This document shows, piece by piece, positions 29,201 through 40,418 of a stretch of 64,000 nt of DNA (its first letter is position 1; each line of letters begins with the position of its first letter). A program made the translations under genes and the position numbers. The notes beneath the pieces were generated by a model, which saw only the letters and a list, made by a program, of their open reading frames with translations, had not been told where the DNA came from and did no database searches. Source of the DNA: Chitinimonas viridis (GTDB lineage Bacteria; Pseudomonadota; Gammaproteobacteria; Burkholderiales; Chitinimonadaceae); NCBI RefSeq assembly GCF_030409555.1, contig NZ_JAUFPU010000018.1, positions 969,143 through 1,033,142 of the forward strand, read 5' to 3'.

Positions 29201-30070
29201 TTACATGCGCATGGTGCTGATGGTGGGGGTGTTCAACTGCGCCTTGAGCCGTTCGCCCAGGGCGCGGGCATCGGGCTCGCTGGCCAGTTGTTCCAGGCTG
29301 ACGCGGAACTTGCCCTCGACCATGGGGCGTATCTTGGCGGGGTAGCCTGCCTCGCGCAGGCTGTCATACCACTGCAGCGCCTCGGCCTGATTGCCGGCGA
29401 CCGCCACCACCAGCCGCCAGCGGCCCTGTGCCTGGCTCAGTCCCTTGCCGGCCTGCGGTTCGGTCTGCGGCGCCCATTCGTTGGCCACCTTGTTGGGATC
29501 GACCTTGGCCACCGGCAGGGCGGGTTTGCCCTTGGGTGCGACGTAGAAGTCCAAGGGCTGGTCCATGGTGATAAAGCCGGCCTCGCCTTCATGCTCCACC
29601 GCAATGCTGCCCTCCAGCAGGCAGACCAGGTCTTTCTCTGCGTCGGATTTGCCCCAGATATCGGTGCCCCGTATGCCGGCGGTGATGGTCGCAACCTTGA
29701 TGTCGACCTCGCGCTGGCGCAGCTTGCCGGCCAGGCCGGTGGTAAAGCGGAATGCTCCCTTCAGCACATCCACCGTGGCCTGGAAGGCAGTCTTGCGACC
29801 GTCTGAGGCATTCAGGGTGTTGACCCGGAACACCGCGTCCTCGCCCAGCTTGAACTGGCTGCCCTCGGGCAGGGTCAGCAGTACCCGTGCGCCATTGCCG
29901 GTGTGGACCACATCGCCGGCCTGCAGGTTGACGCCCGCTGCCAGCGGCCGCATCTGGCCGCTACGCTCCAGCCAGGCCGGCATATTGACGGCGCTGACCT
30001 GGGTGGGGGCGGCCGCAACGGCGGTCGCCAGGCTGGTGGCAAGCAGGGCGGCGATCAGGGGGGCGCGCAT
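29201..30070 (-). CDS. FecR-domain protein with C-terminal SPOR-like domain
   Basis: 289 aa, signal peptide to about residue 20. The FecR/FecR-like domain (about 25-165) shows LQAGDVVHTGNGARVLLTLPEGSQFKLGEDA and the hallmark TITAGIRGTDIWG. The C-terminal 75 residues (QGRWRLVVAVAGNQAEALQWYDSLREAGYPAKIRPM...FRVSLEQLASEPDARALGERL) resemble a SPOR peptidoglycan-binding domain. It is therefore likely a periplasmic protein at the cell wall rather than a classical iron-signalling FecR, which would have an N-terminal anti-sigma domain; no sigma factor or TonB receptor gene is nearby. Divergent from leuS. Confidence 0.8.
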   Translation of the reverse strand: MRAPLIAALLATSLATAVAAAPTQVSAVNMPAWLERSGQMRPLAAGVNLQAGDVVHTGNGARVLLTLPEGSQFKLGEDAVFRVNTLNASDGRKTAFQATVDVLKGAFRFTTGLAGKLRQREVDIKVATITAGIRGTDIWGKSDAEKDLVCLLEGSIAVEHEGEAGFITMDQPLDFYVAPKGKPALPVAKVDPNKVANEWAPQTEPQAGKGLSQAQGRWRLVVAVAGNQAEALQWYDSLREAGYPAKIRPMVEGKFRVSLEQLASEPDARALGERLKAQLNTPTISTMRM

Positions 30071-30105
30071 GGCAAACTCCTTGAGACGAATAGGGATAAC
30101 GCTCG

Positions 30106-30113
30106 GTTATAAT
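30106..30113 (+). promoter_or_regulatory. Candidate leuS promoter -10
   Basis: GTTATAAT, containing a perfect TATAAT (30108-30113), about 90 bases upstream of the leuS ATG. The only recognisable -35 (TTGAGA, 30081-30086) is 21 bases away, which is too far for ideal spacing. Confidence 0.45.
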
Positions 30114-30185
30114 CAACGTTTTATTTGGCCGCCAGGTAACAAGTCACGCATCCACACTCCCGTGGCAGCCTGTCGCTTGGCATGA

Positions 30186-32963
<2,778 letters not shown>

Positions 32964-32965
32964 GC

Positions 32966-33013
32966 GCCTGTTCACGATTTTTTCACCCCGGGGCGAAAAG
33001 ATCGTAAACAGGC
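32966..33013 (+). repeat. 48-bp palindrome after leuS
   Basis: Two 24-base arms pair with three mismatches: GCCTGTTCACG...TTTCACCCC against GGGGCGAAAAG...TAAACAGGC, with no spacer. It starts two bases after the leuS stop and can act as a terminator. The arms match the terminal repeats of the element at 34120-34385 (19 of 24 positions for one arm), so this may be a collapsed copy of that element. Confidence 0.75.
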
Positions 33014-33189
33014 TCCAGGCGTCCGCGACGAACGAGAACGGGATGGCACTGGCCAAGTTGGCCCAGGCCATCCCGTTTTTGTATTTAGCGCCGCTTATCG
33101 CGTTACCCGGCCAGGGCGACCGGCCAGGGGCGCGCTCCTCGGCTGATCGGCCTGCTATAACGGAGTATCCGATTGTTCGCCGGCCTGCC

Positions 33190-34065
33190 ATGCGCACCTT
33201 GTTGTTACCTCTGCTCTGCCTGACCCTGCTGTCCCTCGCCCCAAGGGCAGACGACGAGGTGGTTTACCCTGCGCCCGAAGGGGCGGCAGATGTACGCCAT
33301 GACGACAAGCTGGAGTTCCTGCGTGGTGCGCTGGAGCGCACCAAGGGGCAGTATGGCGACTACCGCATACGGCCTGCCAGCACGGTGATGAACAAGGCCA
33401 GGCAGTTGGTATCGCTGTCCACCGGCCAAGAGCTGACGCTGACCTGGAGCGGCACCACCCTGCAGATGGAGCGGGATTTTCTGCCCGTGCGGATACCGCT
33501 GCGCAAAGGGCTGGGCGGTTATCGCATCTCGCTGATTGCCCAGGAGCGGCAGGCAGCATTTGATCAGGTTCACAGCCTGCAGGATCTGCGGCGTTTCGTG
33601 ATCGGCCAGGGCAAGGGTTGGTCCAGTGCCGATGTGTTGCAAGAAGCGGGCTTCCCGGTGGTTACCAGCAATTACGACAGCCTGTTCCGCATGGTGGGTA
33701 GCCGGCGCATAGACATGTTTCCGCGCGGGCTGCACGAGGCCTTCGAGGAATACGAGGCCAACCGCGCCGCAATACCGAATCTGGCGGTGGAAGAGCGGCT
33801 GGTGATCCGCTACGACAATCCCTATTACTTCTTTGTCAGCCGGCAGAACGAGCGCCTGGCCCGGCGGCTGGAGCAGGGCCTGCGCTTGATGATCAAGGAC
33901 GGCAGCTTTGACGAGATATTCTGGCGCCACAATGGTGAATCGATACGCAAGGCCAACTTGGCCGGCCGTCGCGTGATTGTCATCCCTAACCGGCAACTGC
34001 CGCCGCTGACCCCACTGGCCGACAAGAGCCTGTGGTTCGACCCCACGGCGCCGCTGCCCAAATAG
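33190..34065 (+). CDS. Periplasmic solute-binding-like protein
   Basis: 291 aa from ATG at 33190, which gives a signal peptide (MRTLLLPLLCLTLLSLAPRA); the open frame upstream (from 33043) is GC-rich spacer. The rest looks like a type II periplasmic binding fold related to family 3 proteins: LEFLRGALERTKGQYGDYRIRP, RIPLRKGLGGYRISLIAQ, LQDLRRFVIGQGKGWSSADVLQEAGF, MVGSRRIDMFPRGLHEAFEE and LMIKDGSFDEIFWRHNG. It lacks adjacent transporter genes and may be a stand-alone sensor or amino-acid scavenger. A paralogous-looking protein lies at 38648. Ligand unknown. Confidence 0.72.
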   Translation: MRTLLLPLLCLTLLSLAPRADDEVVYPAPEGAADVRHDDKLEFLRGALERTKGQYGDYRIRPASTVMNKARQLVSLSTGQELTLTWSGTTLQMERDFLPVRIPLRKGLGGYRISLIAQERQAAFDQVHSLQDLRRFVIGQGKGWSSADVLQEAGFPVVTSNYDSLFRMVGSRRIDMFPRGLHEAFEEYEANRAAIPNLAVEERLVIRYDNPYYFFVSRQNERLARRLEQGLRLMIKDGSFDEIFWRHNGESIRKANLAGRRVIVIPNRQLPPLTPLADKSLWFDPTAPLPK

Positions 34066-34119
34066 CAAGGCCACCTTGCGGTGGCCCTGTTGTTTACCTG
34101 GTTATTTGTCCTGCGCTTA

Positions 34120-34385
34120 GAGCCTGTTCAATGTCTTTTCGCCGCGTCGCTGGTCTGGAAAATGGCCAGGCACAAGGCGTGGCGCGCAGGCAATAACAAG
34201 TTATTGCCAAGCGCCACAACGCAGTGAGTGGCCGTTTTCCAGATCAGCCCTTCGGGTTCGCAGCCTTGCCGGCGAATGGCGGCGTTGCAAGCCGCTGACG
34301 GTACCCGTACCGCTGCGCGGCTTGCGCCTTGCCCTTCATCCGGCAAGGTTGCGAACGACGCGGTGAAAAGTCTTTGAACAGGCTC
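34120..34385. mobile_element. MITE-like element, about 266 bp, in the spacer 34066-34396
   Basis: Near-perfect terminal inverted repeats of about 30 bases: GAGCCTGTTCAATGTCTTTT... on the left and the reverse complement of ...AAAAGTCTTTGAACAGGCTC on the right, with about four mismatches. TTA flanks both ends (34117-34119 and 34386-34388), consistent with a 3-bp target duplication. The interior carries another inverted stretch (GCAATAACAAGTTATTGCCA) and no coding frame of note, so transposition would need an enzyme supplied elsewhere. It fills most of the 331-base spacer between two genes. No transposase was found in the window. Confidence 0.7.
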
Positions 34386-34396
34386 TTACTGCCTGC

Positions 34397-35347
34397 TTAT
34401 GGGCAGATCTGGTGCGGGTAGCATTCGTCGCGGACCAGCTCGAAGATGGGCTGCTCGGCGATGGCGATGCGCGAACCACCCGGGATTTCCACCACCAGCG
34501 TGTTCTGTTCGAACGAGGAGCGGCCATTGTAGTAATACACCCGTTCGCCATGCAGGCTGATGGCGATGGCCTGGCCGGCCACGAAGTTGGTCAGCTTCTC
34601 GCGCACAAACTGGTTTACATCGGTATTGCCCACGATATAGGCACCCGGCGGTATGGCCTTGTCCAGCGAGAAGGCCATCGTGCTGGTGGGCAGGCGGGCG
34701 TTGTTGATTTCGGTTACTGCACCCTGGATTTCGGCCAGCGTCATGTCCTCCAGCTTGTTGGTGAACAGGGCGTTGAAGCCTGGGATGAAGTCAAACACGG
34801 TGTCCACGTCCACGCTGGCCTGGATATCCAGGTTCTGCACCTGGGCGTCGCTGAGCTGGCCGCTGTAGGGGTTGTAGCGGGCGCTGATCCAGATGGGGTT
34901 GGAACGTATGCTGATGGTGGCCTCGGCATACCAGCTCTTCTTCACCCTGGCGTAGCCATTGAGGCTGAAGCCACCTACCGAGGCGATCACCTCGCCCTGG
35001 GCGTTGCCAGCCAGCTTGACCGTCAGCGGGCCGGGCGCCGTCATCGAAAAGGCCTTGAGGCTGGCCTTGCCCTGCAGCTGCCGTTCCAGCTCGGCCCGGG
35101 CTTGGTCGGCGAAATCCTGCTTGATGCGGAGGATGGACTCGGTATGGTCGGTCACCCGCTGCAGCAGGTTGTGCTGGTCCACATAGCGCTTGCTCTCGCC
35201 CTTATGGGTGACATAGAGCACATGGTCCATGCCGACCAGGTTGTTGGTGTATTCCGAGGTGGGCTGGTTGTCTGGTGGCACGGCTAGCGCCGGGGCGGCG
35301 GCGAGCAGGGTGGATGCCGCAAGGGCGGCGAGATGGCGCAGTTTCAA
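34397..35347 (-). CDS. Hypothetical exported protein (316 aa)
   Basis: Clear signal peptide (MKLRHLAALAASTLLAAAPALA, cleavage near residue 22). The mature part has no recognised family. It contains a helical stretch with Lys/Glu/Gln (RIKQDFADQARAELERQLQGK), then beta-rich sequence (GEVIASVGGFSLNGYARVKKSWYAEATISIRSNPIWISARYNP), and ends with two Cys in RDECYPHQICP, possibly a disulfide. VLYVTHKGESKRYVDQHNLLQRV near the N-terminus suggests a structured domain. Transcribed away from lptE. An AT-rich palindrome lies 83 bases upstream of its start. Confidence 0.65.
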   Translation of the reverse strand: MKLRHLAALAASTLLAAAPALAVPPDNQPTSEYTNNLVGMDHVLYVTHKGESKRYVDQHNLLQRVTDHTESILRIKQDFADQARAELERQLQGKASLKAFSMTAPGPLTVKLAGNAQGEVIASVGGFSLNGYARVKKSWYAEATISIRSNPIWISARYNPYSGQLSDAQVQNLDIQASVDVDTVFDFIPGFNALFTNKLEDMTLAEIQGAVTEINNARLPTSTMAFSLDKAIPPGAYIVGNTDVNQFVREKLTNFVAGQAIAISLHGERVYYYNGRSSFEQNTLVVEIPGGSRIAIAEQPIFELVRDECYPHQICP

Positions 35348-35429
35348 GTTAAGCCTCCTGGAGTATCGTCTATTGGTTTTCTGCCTTGCCTCTTACCGGG
35401 CAAGGTGAGGCCATGTTAGTGGCTATTTG

Positions 35430-35453
35430 CTATTGATTCAATTGAATCGATAG
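35430..35453. promoter_or_regulatory. Operator-like AT-rich palindrome
   Basis: A 24-base near-perfect inverted repeat centred on TTCAATTGAA (CTATTGATTC / GAATCGATAG arms, one mismatched pair) in the divergent spacer between the exported protein gene and lptE. The low GC against the surroundings and the two-fold symmetry fit a repressor site. The bound protein is unknown. Confidence 0.4.
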
Positions 35454-35566
35454 TCACAGTATTCAGCTAGGGTAAGCGCATCTGCGTCTGCCTATGTCTC
35501 ACCGCGCTGGCAGCGACTACAATGCGCCTTTGCCCTTTGCCGGCCCCTTTCATCGGACTGCCCCGT

Positions 35567-36088
35567 ATGACGCCAAGACTCCTGATCCCCGCTGGCCTGG
35601 CCCTGCTGCTGAGTGCCTGCGGCTTCCACCTGCGTGGCCTGGGTGCAACCACACCGCTGGCTTTTGCCTCGCTCAATGTCACGGCGCCCGCCGGTGGCCT
35701 GGGTGATGTGCTGGGACGGCAGCTATCGCTGCGGCCTGATCTGAAACTGCTGGCAGCCAAGGAGGCCGAAGCCGTGCTGGCGGTGGAGAACGAGGCCATG
35801 GACAAGCAGATACTGACGGTGAACAAGTCCGGCCGGGTGACCGAGTACCAGCTGATCTACCGTGCCCGTTTCAGCCTGCGCCAGGGCGCGGTTGAGCGCA
35901 TTCCCAGCACCGAGCTGACCTTGCGCCGCGACTACTCCTTCGACGAGAACAATGTGCTGGGCAAGGAAGCGGAAGAACAGATACTGGTGCGCGATATGCG
36001 CTCGGATGCTGCCCAGCAGATCATACGTCGGCTGGCTGCGCTCAAGCCCGCTGCAGCACCCTATACCCCCGTACCGGCAGCGCAGTAA
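35567..36088 (+). CDS. lptE: LPS-assembly lipoprotein LptE
   Basis: 173 aa from ATG at 35567, giving a lipoprotein signal with lipobox LLSAC (Cys18) followed by GFHLRG, the hallmark of LptE (RlpB). It plugs the LptD barrel in the outer membrane during LPS export. Later stretches such as NKSGRVTEYQLIYRARFSL and RDYSFDENNVLGKEAEEQILVRDMRSDAAQQIIRRLAAL are typical of the family. An upstream ATG at 35522 would hide the signal. The stop shares one base with the holA start (TAATG), and lptE-holA is a conserved proteobacterial pair. A possible -10 (TACAAT) lies at 35518-35523. Confidence 0.92.
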   Translation: MTPRLLIPAGLALLLSACGFHLRGLGATTPLAFASLNVTAPAGGLGDVLGRQLSLRPDLKLLAAKEAEAVLAVENEAMDKQILTVNKSGRVTEYQLIYRARFSLRQGAVERIPSTELTLRRDYSFDENNVLGKEAEEQILVRDMRSDAAQQIIRRLAALKPAAAPYTPVPAAQ

Positions 36089-37098
36089 TGCCGATACGCC
36101 CAGCCGATCTGGCAAGCCACCTGGCGGGTGGCAAGCTGGCGCCCATCTATGTGATACATGGCGAGGAAGCGCTGCTGGCGCTGGAGGCCGCCCAGATGGT
36201 GCGCGATGCCGCCCGTGCCGCCGGTATTGCCGAGCGCGAAGTGCTGACGGTGGAGCCGGGCTTCAAATGGGCCGAACTGGCAGCAGCAGGCCAGGCCATC
36301 TCCTTGTTTGCCGAGCAGAAGCTGATCGACCTGCGGGTGCCTAGCGGTAAGCCTGGTACCGAGGGCGGTGACGCCTTGCAGCAATATGCCGCCAATGCAC
36401 CCAGCGAAAACGTGCTGCTGCTGCAGCTGCCCAAGCTGGATAAGCCCCAGCTGCAGAGCAAATGGTTTACCGCACTGGAAGCCAAGGGCACAGTGGTGGC
36501 CTGCCCGGCCGTGAGCCGCAATGAGCTGCCGGGCTGGATAACCGGGCGTCTGGCCAGCCAGCAGCAGCGCCTCAGCAGCGATGCCATGGAGTATCTGGTG
36601 GCGCGGGTGGAAGGGAATCTGCTGGCCGCCAAGCAGGAGATAGACAAGCTGGCCCTGCTGCATCCGGCAGGTGAGTTGGACCTGGCCGCCCTGCAGGCGG
36701 CGGTCGCTAATGTGGCCCGTTACGATGTGTGGGGCTTGGGCGAGGCGTTGATTGCCGGCGAACCCAGCCGCTTGGCGCGCATGCTGGATGGCTTGCGTGG
36801 CGAAGGTGAGGCCCCACATCTGGTATTGTGGGCCATGGCCGACGAGATACGCGCCCTGTTGCGGGTGGGCCTGGGCCGCTCGCAGGGGTTGAATCTGCAG
36901 CAGCTGTACCGCGAGAACCGGGTGTGGGGCGACAAGCAGAAGCGCTACCCAGCCGCACTGGATCGCCTGAAAGCCAGCCAGCTCAAGGCGGCCTTGGGGC
37001 ACGCCGCGCAGATAGACCGCATCGTCAAGGGCGTGGGCCAGGGAGATGCCTGGGAGGAGTTGCTCAAGCTGGGCCTGCGCTTGATGCCTGCGCGCTGA
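36088..37098 (+). CDS. holA: DNA polymerase III subunit delta
   Basis: 336 aa, typical. HolA is the clamp-loader wrench that opens the beta clamp. It begins MPIRPADLASHLAGGKLAPIYVIHGEEALLALEAA (the conserved Y/F-x-hGEE motif), and includes LLQLPKLDKPQLQSKWFTALEAKGTVVAC, ARVEGNLLAAKQEIDKLALL and the late helical stretch ALWAMADEIRALLRV. Translationally coupled to lptE. The next gene, rng, starts 83 bases downstream. Confidence 0.94.
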   Translation: MPIRPADLASHLAGGKLAPIYVIHGEEALLALEAAQMVRDAARAAGIAEREVLTVEPGFKWAELAAAGQAISLFAEQKLIDLRVPSGKPGTEGGDALQQYAANAPSENVLLLQLPKLDKPQLQSKWFTALEAKGTVVACPAVSRNELPGWITGRLASQQQRLSSDAMEYLVARVEGNLLAAKQEIDKLALLHPAGELDLAALQAAVANVARYDVWGLGEALIAGEPSRLARMLDGLRGEGEAPHLVLWAMADEIRALLRVGLGRSQGLNLQQLYRENRVWGDKQKRYPAALDRLKASQLKAALGHAAQIDRIVKGVGQGDAWEELLKLGLRLMPAR

Positions 37099-37181
37099 GT
37101 AGGGGCCGGATGGCCTGGAAATGACGTACCCCAGCGCATGCCGACGCGTGCGTTGCGGTACGACATTTCGGAAGTGAGCAG

Positions 37182-38639
37182 ATGAAAGAGCACATCCTGA
37201 TCAACGTCACCCCGCAGGAGACGCGGGTGGCCGTGACCGAAGAAGGCGTGGTGCAGGAGATCCATGTCGAACGTACCGCTTCGCGCGGCATCGTCGGCAA
37301 TGTCTACCTGGGTGTGGTGAAGCGCGTGCTGCCCGGCATGCAGTCGGCCTTTATCGAGATCGGCCTGGAGCGCGCGGCCTTTCTGCATATTGCCGACGTC
37401 ATCGAGCAGCGCCAGCATCCCAGCGAACCCCAGCGCATCGAGCGGCTGATGTTCGAGGGCCAGAGCGTCATGGTGCAGGTCATCAAGGACCCCATAGGCA
37501 CCAAGGGCGCCCGCCTTTCCACCCAGATCAGTATTGCCGGCCGCTTCCTGGTGTTCCTGCCGCAGGAGCACCATATCGGCGTCAGCCAGCGCATAGAGCA
37601 CGGCGAAGGACGCGAGCACCTGCGCGAGCGGCTGCTGCAGATGCTGCCCAAGGGGCACGATCACGGCGGCTATATCATCCGCACCTCGGCCGAGCATGCC
37701 ACGGAAGACGAGCTGCGCGCCGACGTAGCCTACCTGAACCTGATCTGGGCCGACCTCAAGCAGAAATCCAAGACCCTGCCGCCCGAATCCATGCTCTACC
37801 AGGATCTCAACCTGCCCATGCGGGTGCTGCGCGATATCGTGACCGACGAGACGCAGAAGGTAGTGGTGGATTCACGTGAAACCTTCCAGAAGATGAGCGA
37901 ATTCGCCAACGCCTTCGTCACCAATGTGGCACCACGGGTGGAGCATTACCAGGGCGAGCGGCCGCTGTTCGAAATGCATGGGGTGGAGGCCGAGATTGAG
38001 CGCGCCCTGGCCCGGCGGGTCAACCTCAAGTTCGGTGGCTACCTGATCATCGACCAGACCGAGGCGATGACCACCATAGACGTGAATACCGGCGGCTTTG
38101 TCGGCACCCGTTCGTTCGACGACACCATCTTCAAGACCAATCTGGAAGCCACCCAGGTCATTGCCCGCCAGCTCAGGCTGCGCAATCTGGGCGGCATCAT
38201 CATTGTCGATTTCATCGACATGGATAACGCCGAGCACCGCGACCAGGTGCTGCATGAACTGGGCAAGGCCCTGGGCAAGGACCGCACCAAGGTGACGGTA
38301 TCGGGCTTTACCAGCCTGGGCCTGGTGGAGATCACCCGCAAGCGCACCCGCGAGAGCCTGGCCCATGTGCTGTGTGAACCCTGCCCGGTTTGCCAGGGGC
38401 GCGGTGAGATCAAGACGGCGCAGACGGTGTGCTATGAAATCCTGCGCGAGATCCTGCGCGAGGCACGCCAGTTCAATGCCCGCGAGTACCGCATCCTGGG
38501 TTCGCAGACGGTGATAGACATGTTCCTGGACGAGGAAAGCGCCAACCTGGCCATGCTGGCCGACTTTATTGGCAAGCCCATCTCGCTGCAGGTGGAAAGC
38601 GCCTACTTCCAAGAGCAGTTCGACGTGATCCTGGTGTAG
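37182..38639 (+). CDS. rng: Ribonuclease G
   Basis: 485 aa, the RNase G rather than the RNase E length. It cleaves single-stranded RNA and matures the 5' end of 16S rRNA. The N-terminus MKEHILINVTPQETRVAVTEEG is typical; the S1 domain (about 35-120) includes NVYLGVVKRVLPGMQSAFIEIGLERAAFLH; the catalytic DNase I-like region has TTIDVNTGGFVG and IIIVDFIDM with the metal-binding Asp residues; the zinc-link is CEPCPVCQGRG. One stretch of coding sequence (37868-37883) coincides with a parS-like site. Confidence 0.95.
   Translation: MKEHILINVTPQETRVAVTEEGVVQEIHVERTASRGIVGNVYLGVVKRVLPGMQSAFIEIGLERAAFLHIADVIEQRQHPSEPQRIERLMFEGQSVMVQVIKDPIGTKGARLSTQISIAGRFLVFLPQEHHIGVSQRIEHGEGREHLRERLLQMLPKGHDHGGYIIRTSAEHATEDELRADVAYLNLIWADLKQKSKTLPPESMLYQDLNLPMRVLRDIVTDETQKVVVDSRETFQKMSEFANAFVTNVAPRVEHYQGERPLFEMHGVEAEIERALARRVNLKFGGYLIIDQTEAMTTIDVNTGGFVGTRSFDDTIFKTNLEATQVIARQLRLRNLGGIIIVDFIDMDNAEHRDQVLHELGKALGKDRTKVTVSGFTSLGLVEITRKRTRESLAHVLCEPCPVCQGRGEIKTAQTVCYEILREILREARQFNAREYRILGSQTVIDMFLDEESANLAMLADFIGKPISLQVESAYFQEQFDVILV
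37868..37883. other. parS-like site inside rng
   Basis: GGATTCACGTGAAACC matches the parS palindrome TGTTTCACGTGAAACA at 13 of 16 positions. Coding constraint (DSRET) could account for it, so it is weak alone. Confidence 0.25.
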
Positions 38640-38647
38640 CGGCCTGC

Positions 38648-39439
38648 CTATTTAGGTAAGCCGACGGTGACCTCCGACCAACTGCTGGGGCAGCGCACCT
38701 GGCTCATCAGCTTGGCGTGCTCGCCGCTTTCGTACAGTTTCTTCAGCCCGATATTGAAGGCCAGGACTCGGGCTCGGCTGTCCGGCAGCTTGCGTGGCAG
38801 CATCAGGTGAGTGGTGAACTTGTCTGTCATCAGCTTGGGGTGGGCACGCAGGCGATTGGCCTCACCCTCGATAAAGTTGCGGCCCAGCAGGTCACACGCC
38901 ACATTGCGCTCCATCGGGGTAATGTCCACCCGGCCATTCACCAGCTTGCGCAAGGCAGCCAGGTCGTCGGGGGTGGAGTCGCTCTTCAGCTCGCCCGATT
39001 TGACCATGGCCCATAGCTCGGGCGTGTAGGTGTAGTCCTGGATGATGGCGATCTGGTAGGGCCGCAGGTCGTCCAGCGTGCGCCAGTTCAGGTCTATGGT
39101 CTTGCGGTAGATAAGCACCCACTGCTCGGTGACCACATTGTCGCTCAGATAAAAGGCCTTTTCGTGCTCGGGCTTGTGCCCCCAGTAGGCCGTGCCATCC
39201 CATTTGCCGGTCTTGGACTCGGCCAGGGCCCGCGACCAGGGCAGGAAGTGAAACTCCACCTTATACCCCGCCAGCTCGAAGGCCCGCCGCACTATGCTGA
39301 GCGCGATGCCCTGGTCCGGCCGGGTCTCGGTGGCATAGGGTGGTAATTCGCCGGTGGCGATGCGCAGGGATTTTCTTTCCGCCTGGGCGGGCAGCAGCAA
39401 TACGGCCAGGGCCAGGGCAAGCAGGTGGTGGGTCTTCAT
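38648..39439 (-). CDS. Family 3 periplasmic solute-binding protein
   Basis: 263 aa from ATG at 39439 (an alternative ATG at 39448 adds three residues). Signal peptide MKTHHLLALALAVLLLPAQA. The mature protein opens SLRIATGELPPYATETRPDQGIALSIVRRAFELAGYKVEFHFLPWSRALAE, an amino-acid/polar-solute binding fold common in proteins that sit next to signalling genes. Later parts include TLDDLRPYQIAIIQDYTY and PMERNVACDLL. No transporter genes adjoin. It is convergent with rng, eight bases between stops. Ligand unknown. Confidence 0.82.
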   Translation of the reverse strand: MKTHHLLALALAVLLLPAQAERKSLRIATGELPPYATETRPDQGIALSIVRRAFELAGYKVEFHFLPWSRALAESKTGKWDGTAYWGHKPEHEKAFYLSDNVVTEQWVLIYRKTIDLNWRTLDDLRPYQIAIIQDYTYTPELWAMVKSGELKSDSTPDDLAALRKLVNGRVDITPMERNVACDLLGRNFIEGEANRLRAHPKLMTDKFTTHLMLPRKLPDSRARVLAFNIGLKKLYESGEHAKLMSQVRCPSSWSEVTVGLPK

Positions 39440-39774
39440 GGCGGGCATCCGGTTAACCGTTGCTTGTTTTATAGCCCTGGCGCCAGCGGTTTGCGCAAAC
39501 TGACATTGCGGGCTTTGCCCTGACGGTATCCCCACCCTCGGTGCTGCAACCGCGGCCCCCTGTTGCACGGTGCGCGGAGGACACTTTGCTGGCGTGCGGG
39601 GCCTGCGTATGCGCGCTATGCGCCGTCGCAACGATGGATGCCTACCCCTTGCGGCATCTCAAACCGCTGCTCGCCGTGGGGTGTTCGATGCAACTATCAG
39701 ACAGGCGGTGCATGTCAGATGAAATTGCCCCTCAGTCCCTATAGACTGAGCCATCGCGACCCTAGCCCTAGACC
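39440..39774. other. 335-base spacer, no gene recognised
   Basis: Between divergent genes. It contains a small hairpin CTCAGTC-CCTATA-GACTGAG (39731-39750) shortly before the oxygenase ATG, and CCCTGGCGCCAG near 39476, a fragment like the repeat hairpin. The plus-strand frames here are Cys- and Arg-rich without family features. No convincing promoter was seen. Confidence 0.5.
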
Positions 39775-40404
39775 ATGACCCAAGCCAGTCTGCACCTGCT
39801 GTTCGCCACCCCGCTCTGGCTGGCGCCCTGGGCGCAGGCCGAGGTGTACAACCCAACCTTGCTGGCCACGGTGCGGGCCTTGCAGCAACAGCAGGCGGGC
39901 GCGGTAGTCAGCAATGTGGGCGGCTGGCATTCCACCGGCAACCTGTTCACGCTCGATATCCCGGCTGTGCGTGAGCTGCATGGCTACATCCTGGCGCAGC
40001 TGGGGTATCTTCTGGGTGAGCTGGAACCCGGCAGCAAGGGCCGCCAGCAGCAGGCCACCCTCACCGGTTGGGCCAATGTGCTGCCGCCCGGTGGCTACCA
40101 CAAGCTCCATCACCACCCCGGCCAGCATTGGTCCGGTTGCTATTACCTGATGGTGCCGCCCGCCGGGGCCGATAGCCAGGCTGGCAAGCTGGAGTTGCTG
40201 GACCCCCGCAGTGGCGCCGACCAGCTACCCCAGCCCGGCCAGTTCTTCTCGCCCTCGGCCACGGTTACTGCGCAAGCCGGCTTGCTGGCGCTGTTCCCGG
40301 CCTGGCTCAACCATATGGTGCATCCGCACACTGGGCCGGGCGAGCGGATAGCCATTGCTTTCAATATTCATCTTGAGGAGGCGGGTGGCGCCAGCCTAGC
40401 GTAG
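39775..40404 (+). CDS. Putative 2-oxoglutarate-Fe(II) oxygenase family protein
   Basis: 209 aa. It matches the small uncharacterised 2OG-Fe(II) oxygenase family of the TIGR02466 kind: N-terminus LLFATPLWLAPWAQAEVYNPTLL, then GGWHSTGNLF, the substrate/metal region WANVLPPGGYHKLHHHPGQHWSGCYYL, and FPAWLNHMVHPHTGPGERIAIAFNI with the distal His and the Arg that would bind 2-oxoglutarate. The H-x-H/D...H facial triad is plausible (HKLHHHPG, NHMVHPH). Substrate unknown. It is convergent with the glycine-zipper gene, 14 bases between stops. Confidence 0.8.
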   Translation: MTQASLHLLFATPLWLAPWAQAEVYNPTLLATVRALQQQQAGAVVSNVGGWHSTGNLFTLDIPAVRELHGYILAQLGYLLGELEPGSKGRQQQATLTGWANVLPPGGYHKLHHHPGQHWSGCYYLMVPPAGADSQAGKLELLDPRSGADQLPQPGQFFSPSATVTAQAGLLALFPAWLNHMVHPHTGPGERIAIAFNIHLEEAGGASLA

Positions 40405-40418
40405 CCCTAGGGCGAGCG

